Shown: positions 62,701 through 64,000 of the stretch, piece after piece
How positions within the stretch are numbered: the first letter of the stretch is position 1
Layout: each line of letters opens with the position of its first letter
From: Caprimulgus europaeus
Taxonomy: Eukaryota > Chordata > Aves > Caprimulgiformes > Caprimulgidae
Length of the DNA stretch: 64,000 nt
Reading direction: 5' to 3'
Assembly (NCBI GenBank): GCA_907165065.1
Contig: OU015528.1
Coordinates: 29,162,515 to 29,226,514, forward strand
Made by a program: the position numbers and the translations under genes
Notes under the pieces: generated by a model
Database searches by the model: none
What the model was told of the DNA's origin: nothing
What the model saw: the letters and a program-made list of their open reading frames with translations, nothing else

Positions 62701-64000
62701 TGCTAACCTCCTAGGCATTTGCAAGAGTGATGTTAATGTGCCTGCTTTGGATGTACAAAGGGCTATTACTTTCCCATATTGTCTTCAACCACATACTTGT
62801 CCTGTTACTGCTTCAGTGGGATGATAAGTATGCTACAATATTGATTCTTAACTGTAAATTATGGATGGGTTGAGTACCTCCACGTTTCTTTCATAGATGC
62901 AAATATTTAGAACTAATTCCTTCATCTCCTCTTCAAGAAAAGAAAAGGTAGTTTATATTTTCTCAATAAAATACAATTTTATACTTAAAATAGCTCTAGT
63001 AATATATTTCAATGATGTTGGAGATTGTGCTATTAAAGACTGAAGTGAAAATAGGCTTTAAAATTAAGTAAGGCTTATGATATTTTGCATTTTTTTTAAG
63101 ATTTGCTTAGATTTTTAGTAAAAAAAATTCTAACATAAGCTCTATAAATGCAATTTAATATAATATGCTATATATAATATATATTTTATTGTCACATAGA
63201 AGTCTGACATGGCCCTTTTATTCAAGCCTGTTGGAAAAATGCTACAAAACCCAGGAGCTTTCTAAAATTCTAAATAGCCTGAGCACATTTTAGCATTTTT
63301 GGTCTCACACAGGGTATATTTGTCCTGCATGTTAGACCTGAGCAGAAAAAAAGTAGTAAGGTCAGATTCTGAGTGAATCTTTCATTTACTTGGGTTTAAT
63401 TTATCACATACCCCTCAATCTCTGAATACAGACATTCAAACAAAATGTAGACTGTTTCGCTCTTTCAAGACAATTAGCCAGTTCTTTAAGGCTGGGTATC
63501 AGAGCTCAGTAGCAGCTACTTTGCCTTCAGAACTGAAGAGTTAGAGCTAAAAGCAGAGATCAAGCTCTGTCAATCCTTTCAGTCAGTGTCTTTCCACATT
63601 CTCCCTTTCTCCACAACAAAATCCCAAGTCAGAGCAAAACCATCTCACAAAACTAACAAGACATCTTTTTCTTCAAATACTGAATATTGCTCACAAGATA
63701 ATGACAACAGCTTGTAGAAGCTGGTGAGGCAATAACATCTGATGAGATGATACCCACTATCTTACCATCCTGCTTGGAACTTGATAAAGAGCTGTTAAAA
63801 CTAAGAAAATTGATTTTTTTTGCAGCTTTTAAGCAGGTATCTTTTATAAGAACAGAAATCCTATACAGCTCATTGTTTTGCTAATGTTTTTACAAAGTCA
63901 TTCATTTCAAATATAGCAATGTAATTAACATTTGTTAGGGGTAAGTGAGAGCAGCAGATTATTCAAACCTCTAAAGCAAACATTGTACCCCACCTACGCT
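59737..64000. other. AT-rich non-coding stretch to the window end
   Basis: No recognisable gene or mobile element. A C/A-rich low-complexity patch lies at about 61990-62036. One plus-strand exon candidate is at 62534-62617. The frames at 61507-61735 and 62209-62463 have no recognisable domain. Confidence 0.6.
62534..62617 (+). other. Candidate 84-bp exon, plus strand (unconfirmed)
   Basis: TTGTTTTAACTAATCAAACAG is a moderate acceptor. Exactly 28 codons follow in one open frame, containing SADAVSKNEHITKSNPKKK, and the segment ends GAAGAAA before GTAAGT, a consensus donor. Length divisible by three and phase 0/0 would allow clean inclusion. The frame also stays open for about 60 codons beyond the donor, so the openness is not specific. 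Product unknown. Confidence 0.15.

Overview
This window looks like a piece of bird nuclear genome. It is AT-rich, intron- or intergenic-like DNA. The avian call rests on a 2.8 kb antisense CR1 LINE whose 3' end carries the 8-bp tandem terminal repeats typical of CR1, on two copies of an LTR of the type common in birds (TG...CA ends, 5-bp target duplications, read here as ERVL-like), on one sharply bounded CpG island, and on the lack of Alu/L1-type mammalian repeats. I see no bacterial, phage or organelle sequence and no complete protein-coding host gene.

Layout. 1-9962: AT-rich non-coding DNA with a C12/G-quadruplex tract near 3.26 kb, a possible ancient LINE/SINE tail near 5.1 kb, and two weak minus-strand exon candidates. 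9963-12722: CR1 LINE on the minus strand, 5' truncated, with a long open reverse-transcriptase part and a broken endonuclease part. 12723-14960: non-coding, with two minus-strand exon candidates. 14966-15788: solo LTR copy 1 with a perfect 5-bp target duplication. 15794-18539: AT-rich, with a TA-rich low-complexity patch. About 18.54-19.99 kb: CpG island, probably the promoter and first exon of a gene whose identity cannot be read here. 19.99-49.9 kb: AT-rich non-coding DNA with scattered plus-strand exon candidates and hairpins. 49891-50552: solo LTR copy 2. 50.6-64 kb: AT-rich DNA with a TAAA microsatellite, two hairpins and a 465-bp TTTC microsatellite.

How it fits together. The simplest reading is the 5' region of a large-intron vertebrate gene, or a divergent pair, driven from the CpG island, surrounded by introns or intergenic DNA with a few retroelement insertions. 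Several short stretches have a strong splice acceptor, an open frame and a good splice donor. I report them as candidates only, because such combinations also arise by chance in 64 kb of AT-rich DNA. I could not recognise any of their peptides. I found no convincing new biological system. The items most worth checking are the CpG island, the two minus-strand exon candidates that are compatible in phase, and a few well-formed hairpins.
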